Assembly (NCBI GenBank): GCA_002505355.1
Contig: DAUW01000055.1
Span: 17,164-25,106 of the forward strand
From: Euryarchaeota archaeon UBA229
GTDB taxonomy: Archaea; Thermoplasmatota; Poseidoniia; Poseidoniales; Poseidoniaceae
Length of the DNA: 7,943 nt
Reading direction: 5' to 3'
Shown here: piece by piece, positions 7,321-7,943 of the stretch
How the letters are laid out: the number at the start of each line of letters is the position of its first letter
Position numbering within the stretch: the stretch's first letter is position 1
Position numbers and translations under genes: made by a program
Notes under the pieces: generated by a model
Databases searched by the model: none
Told to the model about the DNA's origin: nothing
What the model saw: only the letters and a program-made list of their open reading frames with translations

Positions 7321-7770
7321 ATGGTCCGCATGAGTGAAAAATGGGATTTGAGATTCATTGAACTTGCCAAGCATATCTCGCTTTGGAGTAAAGATCCATC
7401 AACGAAGGTAGGCTGTGTCGTTGTGGGTGAGGATAGGGAAATTCGCTCAACCGGATTCAATGGCTTCCCACGAGGGATTGATGATGACGAGGAAAGATTA
7501 AATGATCGGGAAAAAAAGTATCCATTGATTTGCCATGCTGAGGAAAATGCAATTATGCACGCCGCAAGAATTGGTGTCTCGCTAAAAGACAGTACAGCAT
7601 ATGTTACTTGGCCACCTTGCTCAAGGTGTGCACGTTCGTTAATCCAAGCTGGTGTCAGGGAAGTGGTCTACTCAGATGCTGGAGAGATACCCGACCGATG
7701 GAAAGCAGACTTCCAAACCTCGACTGAAATGATGAGAGAGGCGGGTCTCAAAGTTAGAAGCATAAAATAA
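7321..7770 (+). CDS. dCMP deaminase family zinc enzyme (dCMP/cytidine deaminase)
   Basis: The probable reaction is dCMP to dUMP plus ammonia, supplying thymidylate synthase. The zinc site is complete: CHAEENAI at 71-78 gives His72 as ligand and Glu74 as proton shuttle, and PPCSRC at 98-103 gives Cys100 and Cys103. STKVGCVVVG (27-36) and STGFNGFPRGIDD (43-55) are typical of the dCMP deaminase/ComEB branch, the latter matching its usual NGxPRG segment. The 149-residue length is normal for a single-domain member. The start is ambiguous. ATG 7321 follows GGG directly, with GAGGGG 13 nt upstream. ATG 7330 (residue 4) starts the protein at MSEKWDL, matches the usual family N-terminus and has a weak SD-like GGACGGG about 9 nt before it. 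The gene is 17 bp behind folC, probably in one operon, which fits thymidylate and folate metabolism. Specificity for dCMP over other cytosine or tRNA substrates is inferred from family resemblance. Confidence 0.92.
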   Translation: MVRMSEKWDLRFIELAKHISLWSKDPSTKVGCVVVGEDREIRSTGFNGFPRGIDDDEERLNDREKKYPLICHAEENAIMHAARIGVSLKDSTAYVTWPPCSRCARSLIQAGVREVVYSDAGEIPDRWKADFQTSTEMMREAGLKVRSIK

Positions 7771-7818
7771 TCTAATTTTAACCGTTTATTTGATTGATGA
7801 AAACACTTAGGGACTGAT
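7771..7818 (+). promoter_or_regulatory. AT-rich spacer: possible T-rich terminator and promoter of the lipoprotein gene
   Basis: TCTAATTTTA directly after the deaminase stop is a weak T-rich stretch that could end archaeal transcription. TTTATTT at 7785-7791 is 28-34 bp before ATG 7819, close to where a TATA box would sit for a short-leader mRNA. AGGGA at 7809-7813 is a plausible Shine-Dalgarno 5 nt before that ATG. All are short, degenerate matches. Confidence 0.3.
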
Positions 7819-7943
7819 ATGAGCAGAGTGATGTCATCGGTTGTGTTGACAATACTTCTGCTGTTATCCGGTTGCATAAACCCGCTGGAGCAGTTGAGTC
7901 AGAACGATGACTCGAGCAACGAGGAAGACAATCAAGACTCTGC
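7819..7943 (+). CDS. Lipoprotein, N-terminal fragment (runs off right edge)
   Basis: From ATG 7819 the frame stays open to the window end, giving 41 complete codons. The start encodes a lipoprotein signal peptide: short N-terminus with Arg3, a hydrophobic core at residues 8-16 (VVLTILLLL), then the lipobox L16-S17-G18-C19. Cys19 would be lipid-modified and anchor the protein outside the membrane. The following residues (from about 27) are a Ser/Asp/Asn/Glu/Gln-rich linker typical of secreted archaeal or bacterial lipoproteins tethering a distal domain. That domain is outside the window, so the function cannot be told. ATG 7831 (residue 5) is a less likely start because it would lose the basic residue before the core. 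An SD-like AGGGA lies upstream. It could be co-transcribed with folC and the deaminase, but the AT-rich spacer suggests its own promoter. Confidence 0.75.
   Translation, partial: MSRVMSSVVLTILLLLSGCINPLEQLSQNDDSSNEEDNQDS

Noticed and set aside
1..7943. tRNA, rRNA, CRISPR array, insertion sequence, integration site
   Set aside because: No cloverleaf-like segment, spaced repeats, transposase motifs or terminal inverted repeats were seen, and coding sequence fills nearly the whole window.

Overview
The window looks archaeal, most likely from a mesophilic, possibly marine euryarchaeon of the Marine Group II/III (Poseidoniales-like) type. This is inferred from four things: an archaeal-type presenilin/signal-peptide-peptidase-like protease, no Shine-Dalgarno site in front of the two divergent first genes (suggesting leaderless mRNAs), a strong Shine-Dalgarno in front of an operon-internal gene, and bacterial-looking serS and folC beside it. 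No rRNA or other taxonomic marker is present, so the placement is tentative.

Layout, left to right. (1) Bases 1-2436, + strand: a large multi-pass membrane protein with a cytoplasmic TPR-like helical C-terminal half. Its function is not recognised, and its reading frame is open to the left edge. (2) Bases 2437-3729, - strand: serS, seryl-tRNA synthetase, meeting gene 1 tail to tail with no intergenic base. (3) Bases 3739-5913, - strand: a nine-helix GxGD aspartyl protease of the presenilin/SPP superfamily with a roughly 370-residue extracytoplasmic domain, probably a beta-propeller, inserted between helices 3 and 4. It lies 9 bp upstream of serS and probably shares its transcript. (4) Bases 5914-5992: a 79-bp divergent intergenic region. 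(5) Bases 5993-7303, + strand: folC. (6) Bases 7321-7770, + strand: a zinc dCMP/cytidine deaminase-family protein, 17 bp after folC. (7) Bases 7771-7818: a short AT-rich spacer. (8) From 7819, + strand: the first 41 codons of a lipoprotein that runs off the right edge.

folC and the deaminase form a plausible functional pair. The deaminase would make dUMP, and FolC would retain the folate cofactor that thymidylate synthase needs to methylate it. The protease-serS pair has no obvious metabolic logic. The most noteworthy item is the protease: its ectodomain is built into the catalytic chain, a position that invites comparison with the separate ectodomain subunit nicastrin of gamma-secretase. No tRNA, rRNA, CRISPR array, insertion sequence or long repeat was seen.
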